From Malania oleifera (Eukaryota > Streptophyta > Magnoliopsida > Santalales > Ximeniaceae): DNA of 64,000 nucleotides. The DNA is taken from NCBI RefSeq assembly GCF_029873635.1, contig NC_080423.1, positions 89,449,191-89,513,190 of the forward strand. The letters run 5' to 3'. The notes below the pieces were generated by a model. The model was not told where the DNA came from and did no database searches. It saw nothing but the letters and a program-made list of their open reading frames with translations. Numbering within the stretch: the first letter of the stretch is position 1; each line of letters begins with the position of its first letter. The position numbers and the translations under genes were made by a program. Of this stretch, positions 20,699 to 32,870 are shown piece by piece.

Positions 20699-21480
20699 AT
20701 GACTGGGATTTCTTCTGCAAAGGTTCGATATTGTCAAGTTTGACGGATTAGGAAATTTTGGAATTTGGTAGAGGAGGGTTAATGACTAGTTGGTACAACA
20801 AGGTATAGTGAAGGCATTATACGGGAGGCAGCCAGAAGGCATGGACGACATGAGTTGGAAGGAATTGGAAGTAAAGGCCGTGGTGACTATGAGGCTTTAT
20901 TTGGCCAATGATGTGATGTATCACGTCATGAATGAGGAATCGCTGACAACAATTTGGCTAAAACTAGAGAGTCGATATATGTCCAAGTCATTGACAAACA
21001 AGTTGTATCTTAAGTAAAAATTGTATGGGCTTAAGATGACAAATGGTTCTGATCCGAATCAACACATCAACGTATTCAATCAGATCATCAGCGATTTGAA
21101 GCGAGTTGATATAAAGTTTGAGGACAAAGACAAGGCGTTGATGCTGCTGAATTTCCTACCTACGTCTCCTACGTATGAAAATCTTGTTACAACTCTAACA
21201 TGGGTAAAGGAAACTCTGGAGTTGGAGGATATCACAAGTGCTTTATTGGGCTTTCACCAGAGGAAGAATGCCAACAATGAGAATTTACATGGTGAAGGGC
21301 TTGTGGTGAAGGGTAATCAGGATCGTGGGAGAAGCAAGTTCCGGAGTGGACCAAGTAACAATAAGGCTCAGTCCAATTCTAGAAAGAGGAAGGACGTACG
21401 GTGTTTTAAGTGCAAGAAAAAAAAAAAAAAAAGGCACATAAAAATGGATTGTTCAGAGAGGAAAAAGAGGAATGCATAAA
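20699..21480 (+). pseudogene. Ty1/copia Gag, broken, not followed by pol
   Basis: A gag start at ATG 20699 (MTGISSAKV, then a frameshift) is followed by FDGLGNFGIW and, after two stops, by blocks at 20790-21017 (LVQQGIVKALYG; TNKLYLK) and 21021-21479 (MLLNFLPTSPTYENLVTTL; EDITSALLGFHQRK). This is the classic copia Gag layout. The zinc knuckle CFKC...HIKMDC is split by an A-run of about 17 bases (21417-21433), which has replaced or expanded the residues between the second Cys and His. After 21480 I recognise no protease or pol. The gag start is 3 bp after the end of a gypsy-family LTR, with no copia LTR or primer-binding site before it. Confidence 0.85.
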
Positions 21481-21822
21481 ATAAAGAAGGTTCATCAAAC
21501 TCGGCGAATATAGTGGAATATCCTTTTACCTAGCCAAATAGAAGTAGTAAATTGATCCAATAAACATAGTGCACATTAAATCATATTATATAAATCACGT
21601 GATTGGTATAATCAATTGAAATTTGGTAAAATCTTTAGTTTTTCATATCATATAATTTTTGAATATGTAAAAAATTCAAGATAAACCTTAGTGCCCAAAC
21701 TACGAAACTCAATCATAAATTTATCAAACAAGAACCACCAAAAAGTCTGTTAAGTTGTTTTGTTGAACAAAAAAGAAAATTTTTCATTTGGTTGAAAAAT
21801 AAAATAAACAAGATAGTGGTTG
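21481..21822. other. AT-rich sequence, nothing recognised
   Basis: No frame or repeat identified. It may be degraded copia sequence after gag. Confidence 0.4.
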
Positions 21823-22129
21823 AGAACATGGATTTTTTTTTTTTTCATTTACAAGGGAACTCCTGCTCATTGACACCCCCCTCAGGGACCCCTCTGTCGG
21901 CACCAAACTTATAGGCCAACGACCTTCCCCCCTAATGTGCTTCCCTCTAAATCCGGATGTGGTCACGCCTTATACACTGTCGAGTTAGACTTTTGGCCAA
22001 CCCGCCTCCTTGGACCCTTCACCCAAGACACCGCTTTGCAACATCATTGGGAGGATCAACTAAGTGCATCTACCAGGATTTGAACCCCTGATGCTCCTAC
22101 TTGAATGCCTAGCAGCTTTACCATTGTGT

Positions 22130-23242
22130 TGTTAGCACCGGAGAAGCCCATAGGTGGGCTTGATACACAAGAGTAAACACCAACTTGACCCAAAAGTTTA
22201 AGCCTATTGGGTCTTGGGCCAACCATTTATATAATCACCCATCATCTACTCAAATTTTTCAATGTGGGACAAACTTACAAGTGAAATTTTCAATAATCGC
22301 CCCCTCACTTGTGAGTACCAACTTCTCCCCCTTGAACGGAAATCTTTTCCTTTATAGGAGTAAGCTCAATTCCTCAATAGTTGCTCAAGTGGGCCTTACC
22401 ACTAGCGTCTTACGTGCCTCGAATTGCATTCCATGTGCCTCTGAACCAATCCTACCTCCCACGTCTTGACTCTATTCAAATCCATCTCAGGCCTATATGA
22501 TCCTTACTGGCATCGGTCACACATTTGGACGTCCAATTGTTAGCACGTCAAGAGAATTAGCTTCATGTCTCGACTTTTACAATGTCACTCACCCACAGTT
22601 ATAAATTGTTGGCTCTAATACCACTTATTAGCACAGGAGAAGCCCATGGATGGACTTGATACACATGGGTGAATACCAACTTAACCCAAAGGCTTAAGCC
22701 TATTGGTTCTTGGGCCCAACCATGTATATAAGTACCCATCATCCACTCAAATTTTCTAATATGGGACAAACTAATAAGTGGAATTCTCAACAATTTTCCC
22801 CTCATTTGTGAGTTACAACTGCTCCTCTTTGAACGAAAATCGTCTCCCTTATGGGAGTAAGCCCATTTCCCCAATAGTTGCTCAAGTGGACCTTACCACT
22901 AGTGTCTTACGTGCCTCAAATTGCATTCCACGTGCCTTTGAACCAATCCTACCTCCCACGTCTTGATCCTATTCGGATCCATCCAAAGCCTAGATGATCC
23001 TTATTGGCCTCGGTCACACACTTGATCCTCCAACTATTAGCACGTAAAGAGTATTAGTTTCATGTCTCGACTTTTACAATGTCCCTCACCTAGAGTTACG
23101 AACCGTTGATTCTGATACCACTTGTTAGCACCAAAGGAGCCCATGATTGGGCTTGATACACGTGGGTGAACACTAACTTGGGGTCAAACTAGTGTTTACC
23201 CATGTTTATCAAACCCACCCATGGGCTCTTCCAGTGCTAACA
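22130..23242 (-). mobile_element. TRIM element in tandem (LTR-int-LTR-int-LTR')
   Basis: Three LTR-like copies of about 165 bp (22130-22295, 22626-22792, and a partial one from 23123) alternate with two internal regions of about 330 bp. Each internal region ends, on the plus strand, with GGCTCTRATACCACT-like text, the complement of a TGGTATYAGAGC primer-binding site, so the elements are on the minus strand. No coding capacity. This is the structure of terminal-repeat retrotransposons in miniature, here as a tandem dimer. The third LTR copy folds back on itself. Confidence 0.8.
23123..23242. repeat. Fold-back of the TRIM LTR start
   Basis: The first ~60 bp of the third TRIM LTR (TGTTAGCACCAAAGGAGCCC...) is followed at once by its own inverted copy (...GGGCTCTTCCAGTGCTAACA). 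The arms match with few changes and the loop is only a few bases, so this is a near-perfect hairpin. Confidence 0.85.
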
Positions 23243-23277
23243 CGTGCCATGCCTGTGGGGACTTGGGAACATGGATT

Positions 23278-24440
23278 CTTGATCTTAGATTCGTATGGAT
23301 GAAAAAGGTAATACAATTTTATATTACAATTTTCCCAAATTCATATAAATCCAAATCTAAGGTTTGAATTTTACACCTTTTAACAAATGGTGACAACATG
23401 GAGTTCCTATGTAATCAAAAAATAAAAATAAAAATAAAGTATAAGAATGATTTTATGAAAAAACTTATCTTTTTATCTTAAAAGTAAGATCAAATATTTC
23501 TAAAAGAAAACAAATTCAACCAAAACTAGATAAAATTACATTCAAAAAATTTAATTTGGATCAATTAAAATTTTCTACCTTAAAAAAACTTGATTTGGTT
23601 AGAAAAGAAAATAAACTAATAGTGTGAATGCTGTAAATTATTTTCTTAAAAAAATATTATTATCTTTTAAAAGTAAGATAGAAAATCTAAAAAAATAAAA
23701 AAAACTACTTTTAAGAAATATAGATTTACATTTAAAAAATTTATTTTAAATTGGTAATAATTTGAGCCTTAAAAAATCCATTTAGTTTTTTTTAAAAATT
23801 AATATAATAATATTATAAATACTAAGTAAAGGTATATCCTAATGCAAAATGGGTAAATTTCTTCAAGGCCATCTAAAATTATTAAAGTTTGTACAATTAT
23901 TAAAAATTAAAAATAAAATTATAGACAAAATTAAATATAGATAATATTTTTTTAAAATATATTTAAAAATTTAAAACTTTATCAATTGATAATTAAGTAA
24001 ACAATAATAATAATTATTAAAACTGTTGACATAAAAAATCAAACCAAATTTCTGGATCCTCAGCGTGTAAAATATTAAACTTAGTTGAGAGGTGATTAAG
24101 ATTTTTGGTTGGTAGTAAAGCAGTTCAAATATCTCAAAACATCCAAAGTATATCAAAATTGAAAATGGACAATGTGATATGCCTTGTTTGTTGGTTAAAA
24201 ATGGAAAGAGAAAGTTAAGACTTTTAATATTTAAATTTTAAAGTACTTATGCTGAACATAAAAAATAATACACTGCTCATTAAATTTATAAATATGGTTA
24301 GATTATTTTGTCTAAGAACTTTAATGGTATAAAATTAGAGCATAAATATTTAATTGTATTAATTCAAAAAATAATTTTTAATGAAGTTTATTTTTAGAAT
24401 TAATTATTTATAACTTACCAAACGAGGCTTAAAACGTGCT
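23278..24440. other. AT-rich intergenic sequence
   Basis: Very AT-rich with many A and T runs. I see no gene or recognised repeat. The last part probably holds the promoter of the saposin-domain gene. Confidence 0.5.
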
Positions 24441-24479
24441 GTACGAAATCATCTCCTTATAGGAAAGAAGAAAAAAGCC

Positions 24480-24622
24480 TCACCGGTGACTTTTCTAACA
24501 ACTCATCCACGCTATATCCCACCCCTATTGCATAGAACGAATCAGTGCCTCTTCCACCTCTGTTCGTGTGTTCCCCCTTCGTTGCTCTCACGCACTGATA
24601 TCGATATCCAATCTTTGCAAAG
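24480..24622 (+). other. Probable 5' untranslated exon of the saposin-domain gene
   Basis: A less AT-rich stretch (CTCACCGGTGAC, CGTGTGTTCCCCCTTCG) ends in TTTGCAAAG/gtta at 24622. A TTTTTTCTTTAG acceptor ends at 25442, five bases before the start codon at 25448, so an intron of about 820 bp in the 5' UTR is likely. The upstream edge is a guess. Transcript data would settle it. Confidence 0.45.
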
Positions 24623-25447
24623 GTTATTAATTTTAATTGTGTTTCCCTAAACCTGAAATGCAATCTCGTTTCTGGGTTTGTTTTTCTTTTTAATCTTTGA
24701 ATATTAATCGGACTGTTCTAATTTGTTTTGTTGCATCCCCTCTTAAAATCCCTGAATTGAGGTTTTGAGATAGCATCTGATGTTTTGAGGGTATTTTGAA
24801 TGTTTCCTTTTTGTACTTGGTTTCACTCTGCTTGCAATTGCTTTTATTTCTTTGCCGTACACGCCTACATATCGATCTCTTGTAAAAGACGATGCTATTT
24901 ATTTATTTTTTTAGATTTTTGAATTATGGTTCTGCTTCCTTCTTTTTGTTTTTTTTTTTTTTAATTGTTTTAGCTTTTGTTTTTGTTTATTTGTTTGTCT
25001 TTTTTTTTTTTTTTTTTAAAAAAGAAAGTATTTTTGTGGGTTGGATTTGAATATCATGTAGACATTAATATTGAATTCAATCTGCAAGTAAACTCAATTT
25101 CATGAGGCATAATTGCAAACCGTCCAGTTTGCAGTATGAGGGTCTCTCCCCCAGCCATTAGCAATGGTGATTTTCTTGAGCAGATATTTGGGGTTTTGTT
25201 TTTAAATGAGCTGAGGCTGAACTACCTCAAGCTTTGGGTTGATTTGGATTGTTGAATTGGGGTATATTTATGCATTAGGAGTTAAGCATGGTGGCTGAGT
25301 GGTTTTAAACTGGTTTCTGCTGTGTCCATGATATTCTCATTTCCAGTATAGCCATGACTCATGGTGCGGCGAACTGTGTTGTTCTGTTACTATTTACCAT
25401 TTTGAGATTATCATGTTGGTGACTTTATGGTTTTTTCTTTAGGTATC

Positions 25448-28400
25448 ATGGGTGTGAGGGTTGGACTCTTATTTCTTGTTGTCTTGGGCATTAGCTGGGA
25501 TTCTGAAGCTCGAAATTTGGTGGAATCTGATGGGAGCACAGTGATATATGATTTTTCAGGTAATTCTATCAACAAATTCTGTGTATTCTACATTCAATAT
25601 TACAGTTTCTGCAATTTATGCCCTTTGCATGTACCTGCCCAATGCATTTGATAACAATCAGTGTAATTTTTCACACGAGATTTATTTATTTTTGCTAGGA
25701 TGGGCCCATTTAGCCTAATCTGCTTGTATGATGAGAAAATGTATGTCACCATCTTCTGGTCAAATCATATATAATGTATCTGAGTATTCTTTTTATTCTT
25801 TTCTCTTATGTGAATGGTAGCCAGTTAAGAAAACTACTAATTCTCTTTTGTTGCTTCATTGCTCAGATCCCATGAGTAGTTTGGTTTCAAATATTGTAGT
25901 TGTATCAATTGTGCCAGTTCGTTATATCCCACATTTGTTGTTTAATGATGGATTTAGGCATGAGCATTAGTTTGCATATGAATTTCATGCTCTTCCTGGA
26001 TCCAAATAAATGTTTAATGGGTTTTACAAGAAGCCCATCCTGGCAAAATGCATACCCTTTGTTCACTGCTTATGTTTGGCAGGCATGCAGCTTGTCTCAA
26101 GTGGTGCCAGCAGCAAGACTGCGCTATACCTTTTTTATTTTTTAAAAAGATATAAAAAAATTTGTTTTCTTATTTTCTTGTCCTTATTTATTTGAGAAAC
26201 TATTAGTGATGACATTTATTTTAATTTTGCTCCATGTTGGTGTGATGCTGTCAAGTTCAGACTATTTCATATAATTCGTTTATATGAATAATGCAATTTT
26301 TTTATTAAGTTGCCAACTTTCGTATATTTAAATTGCTTCATTATTTAATTGATTTTTCTAGTTTCTACTGGGGCTCTTCCAACCCTCAGGAAACATTCCT
26401 GAAGAAATGCATTTATATATTTAGTAGTCAGTGAAAGATCCTACCATGTTCTTTTGTTGATCATTCATTAAACATATAGTTTCCCATTAAGAGCCTGGTA
26501 ACATTCGTGTGCTACATGTACAGTACAAGAGAATCTTCCAATCACCACCCATCCCCCCCCAAAAAAAAACAAACACACACACACAGAAAACTTTAGTGCG
26601 AATACTGGAAATATGGAAAACTTACATCTCTAATTTAAAAAAAAAAATTACAGTGATGCAGCTAAACTATCGGCAGTCAGAAAGAGCAGTTCAAGGTTTG
26701 GAGGGGGTTCACAGGAATGAAAAAGTATGCACATTGTGTGAAGAGTTCACTGCCGAAGCACTTGATTATCTTAAAGAAAACAAGACTCAGAAGGAGATCA
26801 TTGACATCCTTCATACAACCTGTTCTCAGATGCACTCCTTCAGCCAGCAGGTCCTCTCTCTCTCTCAATAACAAGTTGGAAGTTGACATTTTCATTCTAC
26901 AGAGCTTAAATTGTTTATTGAGTCTCTTGTTTTAATTAGAAGCTTATAGCTTCTTTCTCTTTCCCAATCCTTATTTTTGGGGGAAGCTACCTATTCTTCA
27001 CGCATGTTTGAGGTCCTCTCTGAAGATTTCAAGTTCTGCACATGGTAGTTGAGACCTTGTATGCTTCAATGACCCATCTGACTTCGGTACCTGTTTTTCA
27101 TTTTTGAATCAAACAACATTTCTTGCCCCTGCCTTCCCCAACCCCCTAGGTTGTGGCTTGTGGGAGTGGGTTTGCACATAAGCAATGAAAAAGAAACTAA
27201 AAAGGTCGAGTGGATTATCTTTTGTGGCTTGTCAATGACAATGTTGAGTTTGCCTTGCTAAAAGGAGGTCTATCCACTTAGCAATTTTGTTCATTCTTTT
27301 TTCCTAATTGCCAAGTGGCTGTTGATCCATTTGTTTACTTGAATGGCTATGAGCATATTCCTTTAGCGATTGATTTATAATGAAAATGGAGCATTTACTT
27401 GAGATTGGATGGTCAATCTTCCTTCATGTACACTATTTGGATGGCTGATGGGTTGTACTCTTGTAGATTTGAGAAATCCATAGAGTGATATTGGATACAG
27501 CATAAATGAATAATGTATAGAAGGAATTTTTGCTTGTATTTTAAGTGTGCACAAATTATGTTTGTGTGAAATGGAATTCGATGAGGTGTTCCCTAAATGA
27601 TGCAAGGTAATGTGTTCATGTGTTGAAGCATTTGAAATGTCATGTTCAGTTGAAACTTTATAGATATATGGTTGTGGTTGAGGACTGGAATGTGACTATA
27701 TGCAACTAATGGTAGAAATAAGGAAACAGTGTAAATTGATGGCACATTAGCCCAAGAATTAGGGCAAAATGGATGAAGTGAAATGCTTCCACAGGGTCAT
27801 GTAATTGCTGGATGCTAATGAAAGTGATTAGAGAATTTAACCAGGCAACCACTACAGATCAGCTACATTATAGTGAAAAAAAAAAAAGTCTAAAAATTGT
27901 GAAATGTAAACAAAATGAGATTGTGGGGATGATGAATAGTAGAGAAGTACATGAAAAGATAGAATAAGCACTTGTTTGAGAACAAGATTAGAGAAGTTTG
28001 ATGTTCAACGAGATCAATGACAGTAAAAAGGAGAACTGACTTGATTTGGGTGCAGGGCTATACAAGGAGAAGTGGCTGACCAAAGAGAACTATGATTGAT
28101 ATTTTTCCTTAAGGCCCATTTGGAACATGGAAAACATTAGGGAAAGGAAAACAAAGTTTGGAGCAAACCACTTATTCATGTTTGATTATCATGACAAGTG
28201 AGAATGAAAATAAAATATCAAATTTATCAACAAAATTATGATTTTACACATCATTAGCATTTTATTTTTCTTAATTCTTAATCATATTAGAATATGTTTT
28301 CATTTTTAATAGTATTTAATATCGACAGAAAATATAATGAAAAATAAATTTCCTTTTTATTTTCCTTTTCTTTCTCCAAACAAAATCCTTGCTCCAAACA

Positions 28401-30917
28401 GACCCTAATGGAAGAAAAAGAACTGTGAAGAAAAAGAATTCATCTAGTCAATCCCAAATAGTTTGTAGCTCTATTGCTTATTTATTTATTTTGTTTGGCC
28501 TGTTGTTTCTTTGTTGCTTGAAATTTTAATATTTTATTGACTTTCATCTGCAATTTGTTTCCTGGCAGTGTGATACTTTGGTGGACTATTATGCTCCTCT
28601 CTTCTTTTCAGAGATTGCCTTGATAGAACCTGAAGATTTTTGCCAAAAAATCAATCTCTGTGAGCAAATGGCAATTATTTCTAAGGCAGTCAACAAAGAT
28701 AGCTGTGAGTTTTGCCATCAGGCTGTTGCTGATGTACTACTTAAGTTGAAAGACCCTGACACACAGGTTTGTTCTTTCATCTTCAACTGATCAGGATATA
28801 TAATCATAAATAATTTCATTTAATTTACTGATGCAAATTTATATCTTTATTTTGTACGCTATTGCCCTTTTATAACTACTACGTAACTTTCAAGTTACCC
28901 AAATGGCATCAAGATGACAATGCTTTCTACTTAAATAAATTTCTTTTTTGTTTATTTATCTTTTGCGGTAAAAATGACATATTACAGTTCAACTAAATGA
29001 TCTTATGCCTTTAACCCTTTGGCTATTTGGAGAATGTCAAAAAAATCAGGAGGAAATAGATGACCCCAGAAATTGATCCCATGGTGGAGATTATGAGGAT
29101 AGGATTTGCACCTACAAATAGATCACCTGCTCAAAAACAAAAGAAAAAAAGCAAAAAAAATCCCTTCTGCCTTCTGCCCGATAGCATTGACCTGCAGTTT
29201 CTTTGTTAGCTGTTTTACTTGTTCAACCTCCATTTTTATGAAGGTTGCTAGCATATAAAAAAAATTATATATACAAATTAGCTCATGCATTACCTGCTTT
29301 AAATATAGTGGCTGATATTGTTTAAGGTTTTAGATGTTGAAGCCGTGAGATATAATCTACCCTTGAGATTAAGAGTCTAGGAGATATTGCGAAAAGGATT
29401 ACATTTCATGGCACCATACTCCCATGGAAAAATTTTAGGAAACCTTGAGAAACATGCAGAATAATAGTTGGACTTTTGAAGGAATGTTCCAAGAACCTTG
29501 TGCTCTTAAAAGGGAGTTAAAAATTCTGTCATTGGATATCCCTGTGGAGTGAGTAAACCATTAAACTTTGTGTTGATATTTTTGCTCCCGTAGAGTATTG
29601 GGAGTGAATTACGTCATTAGTTCATCACCATGTGGAGTTTTAGTAAGGTAAAAGTGCTGCCAGATTATGGGATTGTATTGATGTATTCTTCACATTTATA
29701 GTAAAAAATATGAAGAACTTTTGTTCTCTTCACTTACATTTTGTACTGCGAATGATACATTCACGATATCTTGTAGTCCCTTTTTCCCTAATGAAATTAA
29801 AAATTGTGTCACATGGCTCAGAATAGGGACTGATACTGAAATTTTTAACAATGGACAGGGATATTATGCCATGAAGTTGACCACTAACAAGATGCTAATT
29901 TTTTCCCTTCTTTTTTTTTTTTCCAGTTAGAGATAATTGAGTTGCTTTTGAAGGGATGTGATTCTGTGGAAAACTATGTGAAAAAGGTAAGTGATGAAGG
30001 TTTTATCAGTAAATTGTTGTGCGGTAGAATGCTCTCGCGTGTTTTATTATAATTTTTAAATTTCATTTTATCAGTTTGGTAATTTGATGCATCTACACTG
30101 CACTTTTATTTGAGAAATTCTATTGGTTCGGTGGGGACCATTGTGTACAGTTGCAATTATTTTTTTTTGAAAGAGACTCAAATGAATAGTTGATTTTTTT
30201 AAACAATCTGTGAATAAATATCTGTTTGGGACAGTTTCTAATTGAAAGCAACTTTGCAGTGCTACTTATTCATGGGCTAGCCTCCAATAACGTGATTGAC
30301 CTATTCCATTCTTGGAACTGGAAATTGATTTTGATCCTAAAAACACCCTAGGAAGAAAGTTGGTTGGTGAAACTCTCTATAGCTGGTTTTTGATCAAATA
30401 TCACTTCCCAAATGGAAAGTCATATGCATGTTTTACACTGAAATCTCTCTCTTACTCCAAATTGCTCAAACAAGCACCAAGTTGGATGTGAAGTTTCATC
30501 TATCTGACGTGATTACTGAACCTCAGTCATCTGTCTGTATGTTTGAAGGCAACTTCATAGTTACTTTTCGCATATTGGTTGTTAGTTCAGGAGGATCCTA
30601 ACAAAGCTCATTGGGATATGGTTGAAAATCAGATGAGCAATTTTACCATTCAGTCCTCTTAGTATTTGCAGTTGTTAATTTGCTGATATGCATTGAATAG
30701 TGGCTTTGGACAGCCTATTAGCTCATGGAAGAAACTTTTTGGATTTGTCTTTGCCCTTTTTTTATTTGTATGACATTCTGAACTCTTTTGGCAGTGTAAG
30801 AGGCTGGTTTTTGAATATGCGCCTATGATCCTTGCCAATGCGGAGCGTTTTCTCGAAACAACAGACGTGTGCGCTGTGATTCATGCCTGTAATTTACCTA
30901 CATCTAGTAGCATGTAG
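25448..30917 (+). CDS. Secreted protein with two saposin-B domains (5 coding exons)
   Basis: Exons: 25448-25559, 26654-26850, 28569-28766, 29927-29986, 30795-30917 (stop TAG). All introns are GT/AG; phases join cleanly and give 229 residues. Residues 1-21 form a signal peptide (MGVRVGLLFLVVLGISW, cut after SEA). Domain 1 (about 61-142) has six cysteines: VCTLC (63, 66), TTC, CDTLVDYY (104), FC (128) and LC (134). Domain 2 (about 149-222) has CEFC (149, 152), GC (180), CKRL (190), VC (215) and AC (221). Six cysteines with this spacing define saposin B folds, which bind lipids or activate lipid hydrolases in the vacuole or lysosome. The size matches plant two-saposin proteins called prosaposin-like. 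There is no aspartic protease part, so it is not a phytepsin. The start was chosen because it opens the signal peptide; ATG 25427 lies in the UTR intron. Specific lipid partner unknown. Confidence 0.9.
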
Positions 30918-32870
30918 GCATCGTACCGGGTAGACATATCCATGCTGTCCAAATCGAACTGTGTCGGCATATGTTTAGTAGAACAATTGATATATGTATT
31001 CTTCCACACGTGCCTGTGTGTATAAATATTAAAACAAGTTGTATGTTGTAGAATATGAAAACTCGGTTGAAATGATTTGATTATGTACTTCTGTTAGTAT
31101 TGTTAGTGAACCTATCTTCCCTGAATGGTGAATCCTAGTTGTCCAGTATTTTGACAGTACGACAATAGGATCACTAACAGAAAATTGCTGGAAAATATGC
31201 TTGTAAAACCATTATATCTTGAAGATTGAACTGGTGCTTTGCCTGGTGGCATTAAGTTAGGAATGGGTCTTAGGGTTCAAATCTCACCATCATCTATTCC
31301 AATCATAGTCCTAAATTTTGACAGGTTTCTGAAATTCTTTTATTTCAAAGGGTTATGGAATGAAACTGTGTGTTAATTATTATTTTTTTTGGTATAACTC
31401 AATAGAATTTTGGAATTTTTTTTGGATATTCAGGCTGAAATTTTATAATTTTTTTTTAAAAGGTACAAAAAAAAAATGATCAAAATTTAAGGGTTCTTTA
31501 TATTTTGTTTTCAAATTATTCACAATAATTTATTTTAATAATTTCAAAGTTTGTTCGTGGTTTAATATAAGTTTTTGGTGATTTTTAAACTTGAAATTAA
31601 AATTTCTGTCAAAGTCAAAATCTTTCTTGAAATTTTTTTTTTTTTTCAAACTGAAATTCTTCCAATGTGAAATTTTAGTGTTTTGATAACCCAATAAAAG
31701 AAGGGAGGAAAAAATATTACTATTTTGAGAATTGGGAAACAAAATCCACGAGGTTTTTCAATCCCACAGGTCTAATGAGCATGCTGACTCTTTCAGCATC
31801 AGCACCTTATATAATGGTTTAGTTTGTAGATAATTATTCTTAACAATTAATTACTTTTAAGTTCAAGGTTATGACTTTTCATTTTGAATAATACCGGTGG
31901 AGGAGGACTAGGCATCTTATCCCGGTAGATTAATCAAGTATCCAAAGTTCTCGAACACCATGCATAATTTTTTTTTTCTTATTAAATAATATTATATATA
32001 TTTTAAATTTCTCATTATGAGAATAATTCCTTGTGGAAAACATGAAAGAATGAGCTCAGCCTGATCTTAAGATCAGAAGGGAATATCTTAGCGTGGAAGG
32101 AAAGGAGGAGGTTGGGTCCCGGTTTGCCTCTATCACCAGTTAAGGAGGATGATGCAGGCAACCCACCATCCATACTGAGTGGTGCCCAGAGAAAACATTT
32201 GAGTTTGGCTTAATCTTGGTTGGCTTTTACTTAGCTAAAATATACATCCCTTTCCCTTTCTGTGTTTGTTCTTCCATAACATAATCACCCCATGACATTT
32301 ATATATGGAACATGAAAAGGGTTGGGTTTATTTAAATGCAAGATTACAAAAAATAGTTTCTTCATTTATGATTTAAAATTCATTAATTATAAAATATCAT
32401 AATGTTAATATTTGGATTTGAATACTTAAGAATTATGTGTTGGTGTGGATTTCAATAACCCAATCTTAAGTTGCTTAATTTAGTAAATCTAAATAATAAT
32501 ATAGCATTATTTGATTTGTGTGTTCCAAATTTTATGAGGTTGACCTATAATACTAATTATAGATACATAATACGTATGTTTGTTTCACGACATCTAACCG
32601 ATCAAAAATGACATTTTCTCTAGGATCAAACAATGGATGTTTTATAAGGAAAAAAGGTTCAACTCAATATTATCACATGGGAAGTGCTATTCTTGCAAAG
32701 ACAAATTATAAGTTGTATAGTCCCAAAAAACAAGTTATAATAAAATTATAGTTGTATATATTATGTGTTAGAAGGACACAAATCTTATACATGGAATTCT
32801 TGTTGTCAATTCATGAGAAATTATATTGGGGACTGCTCCCTTCACGTGTTTGTGTATCTATTTCCTATGT
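30918..32870. other. 3' flank of the saposin gene, AT-rich
   Basis: The first ~150 bp is probably 3' UTR (TGTATAAATATTAAAA near 31018). The rest has A/T runs and no frame or repeat I can name. Confidence 0.45.

Larger units (their letters stand above)
21834..23266 (-). mobile_element. tRNA-derived SINE, split by TRIM array
   Basis: On the minus strand the 3' part reads GGTAAAGCTGCTAGG, then GGTTCAAATCC (a good RNA polymerase III B box, near 22073-22083), then a body ending in GGAGTTCCCTTGTAAATG and an A-tail (T-run at 21834-21846). The 5' part, CCAAGTCCCCACAGGCATGG, is at 23243-23266. An 11-bp duplication, GAACATGGATT, flanks the whole (21823-21833 and 23267-23277). The TRIM array at 22130-23242 interrupts the A-box region. 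It resembles plant Au-type SINEs as I remember them; the SINE alone is about 320 bp. Confidence 0.7.

Noticed and set aside
22060..22130. tRNA gene on the minus strand (B box GGTTCAAATCC)
   Set aside because: No cloverleaf could be seen; the box belongs to a SINE with an A-tail and target duplication.
25427..25651. Upstream ATG at 25427 as start of the saposin gene
   Set aside because: It lies before a TTTTTTCTTTAG acceptor, probably in an intron; the ATG at 25448 opens a proper signal peptide.
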